Source: Burkholderiales bacterium
GTDB lineage: Bacteria; Pseudomonadota; Gammaproteobacteria; Burkholderiales; Burkholderiaceae
Assembly (NCBI GenBank): GCA_947447845.1
Contig: CANFNO010000175.1
Coordinates: forward strand, 1 to 6,318
Length of the DNA: 6,318 bases
Direction: 5' to 3'
Position 1 is the stretch's first letter. Each line of letters begins with the position of its first letter. Below are positions 5,271-6,318 of the stretch, in pieces. The translations under genes were made by a program, and so were the position numbers. The notes under the pieces were generated by a model. The model did no database searches. It was not told the DNA's origin and saw only the letters and a program-made list of their open reading frames with translations.

Positions 5271-6318
5271 TCATGCTGTCACCACCGGAATATCGCGAAA
5301 ACGGCCGTACGAATAGTGCGCTGCGCAGGCGCCTTCGGACGACACCATGCACGAGCCCATGGGCGACTCGGGTGTGCACACCGTGCCAAACAGCTTGCAG
5401 TCGGTGGGGCGCTTTACGCCGCGCAATATGGCGCCACATTCGCATTGCTTGTGGTCTGCTACCGCGCGATAGTGCAAATCGAATTTGCGCTCGGCATCCC
5501 ACTGTGCGTATTCGGGGCGGATCTTGAGCGCGCTGTTCGGCACTTCACCGAGGCCGCGCCACTCAAAGCTGTCGCGCATTTCCAGCACATCGGCCACCAC
5601 TTTGATGGCGGCTGGATTGCCGTCACGCGTGACGGCGCGGGTAAATTCGTTTTCCACCACGGCGCGGCCTTCGTTGATCTGGCGCACCAGCATCAGGATG
5701 GCCTGCATCACATCCAGTGGCTCAAAGCCCGCGATCACCACCGGTTTCTGGTACTGCACGGCAAAGCCTTCGTAGGGGCGCGAGCCGATCAGAATGCTCA
5801 CATGCGCCGGGCCGACAAAACCGTCCAGTGGCACGGTGTGCCAGTCCTTCACCTCGGGTGATTCGAGGATGTGCGTGATGGCTGCAGGCGTCAGCACATG
5901 GCAGCACAGCACGCTGAAATTTTTCAGGGCCTCGCGCTGCGCGGTTTGCAGTGCCAGCGCAGTGGGCGGTGTGGTGGTCTCGAAGCCGATGGCAAAAAAC
6001 ACCACTTCACGCTCGGGGTTGTCACGCGCAATTTTTAACGCGTCGTTCACCGAATAAACCATGCGGATATCGGCACCGCGCGCCTTGGCTTTCATCATCG
6101 ACAACTCGCCCGAGGCCGGCACGCGCATCGTGTCGGCATAGGTGGTGACGATGACCTCGCGTTTGAGCGCCAGATCAATTGCCTGGTCGATGCGGCCTAT
6201 GGGCAACACGCAAACCGGGCAGCCGGGGCCATGCACCATACGCACATTTTTTGGCAGCAACTCGGTTACGCCATAACGCGAGATGGCGTGCGTGTGGCCG
6301 CCACAGAATTCCATGAAG
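5271..6318 (-). CDS. hypD: Hydrogenase maturation protein HypD, 5' end beyond window
   Basis: HypD is the iron-sulfur scaffold which, with HypC, holds the iron atom while CN and CO are attached before transfer to the hydrogenase large subunit. About 348 residues are seen; the family is usually 370-380, so roughly 30 N-terminal residues are missing. The Met in MEFCGGHTHAI is internal, since homologues read IMEVCGGHTHAI. Numbering from that Met, key cysteines are C4 (CGGHTH), C32 and C35 (GPGCPVC), with GFETTTP at 110-116 and FVGPAHVSILIG at 166-177. The C-terminal cluster region has CECG (C291, C293), C306, C313, C322 and C330. The gene ends IPVVTA and is followed by hypE after 61 bp. No defects are seen. 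Nothing in the visible part shows its own regulation; hypC is expected immediately upstream outside the window. Confidence 0.97.
   Translation of the reverse strand, partial: FMEFCGGHTHAISRYGVTELLPKNVRMVHGPGCPVCVLPIGRIDQAIDLALKREVIVTTYADTMRVPASGELSMMKAKARGADIRMVYSVNDALKIARDNPEREVVFFAIGFETTTPPTALALQTAQREALKNFSVLCCHVLTPAAITHILESPEVKDWHTVPLDGFVGPAHVSILIGSRPYEGFAVQYQKPVVIAGFEPLDVMQAILMLVRQINEGRAVVENEFTRAVTRDGNPAAIKVVADVLEMRDSFEWRGLGEVPNSALKIRPEYAQWDAERKFDLHYRAVADHKQCECGAILRGVKRPTDCKLFGTVCTPESPMGSCMVSSEGACAAHYSYGRFRDIPVVTA

Noticed and set aside
4926..5861. A 311-codon plus-strand frame across the hypE-hypD junction
   Set aside because: It is antisense to two clear maturation genes and has no recognisable domain; composition shadow.

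Overview
The window reads almost entirely on the minus strand and carries part of a [NiFe]-hydrogenase maturation and hydrogen-sensing locus. In transcription order (right to left) it holds hypD (5' end cut by the window edge), hypE, a non-coding junction of about 0.4 kb filled by a large inverted-repeat element, hoxA (also called hupR), hoxB (hupU) and hoxC (hupV, 3' end cut by the window edge). The order hypD-hypE-hoxA-hoxB-hoxC, high GC and protein style resemble the hyp-hoxABCJ region of Ralstonia/Cupriavidus. A Betaproteobacterium of the Burkholderiales, perhaps Comamonadaceae-like, is the best inference; the sequence alone does not fix the genus.

Right part (4145-6318): HypD and HypE are core factors that build and load the Fe(CN)2CO group of [NiFe] hydrogenases. 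Both keep their catalytic cysteines, including the CGGHTH and GPGCPVC motifs of HypD and the C-terminal PRIC tail of HypE. HypE is best started at a GTG with a good ribosome binding site rather than at the longer open frame.

Middle (3737-4144): no protein gene. It holds a roughly 299-bp element with near-identical inverted arms of 85 and 87 bp around a 127-bp core. Each arm contains a hairpin and five runs of four to six guanines, so both have strong G-quadruplex potential. The core carries two tandem 9-bp duplications, a second short palindromic repeat and a plausible sigma-70 promoter pointing at hoxA.

Left part (1-3736): HoxA is an intact NtrC-type sigma-54 activator. HoxB and HoxC are the small and large subunits of the cytoplasmic regulatory hydrogenase (H2 sensor). 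HoxA and hoxB overlap by ATGA, and hoxB and hoxC are 6 bp apart, so the three are probably translated from one message. The histidine kinase hoxJ would be expected just beyond the left edge, and hypC, hypF, hypB and hypA beyond the right edge. Together the genes would sense H2 (HoxBC), pass the signal to HoxA, and mature hydrogenase (HypDE).

The genes themselves belong to known families. The least ordinary features are the repeat element placed in the hyp-to-hoxA regulatory junction, its G-quadruplex-prone arms, and a glycine-rich insertion in HoxC.
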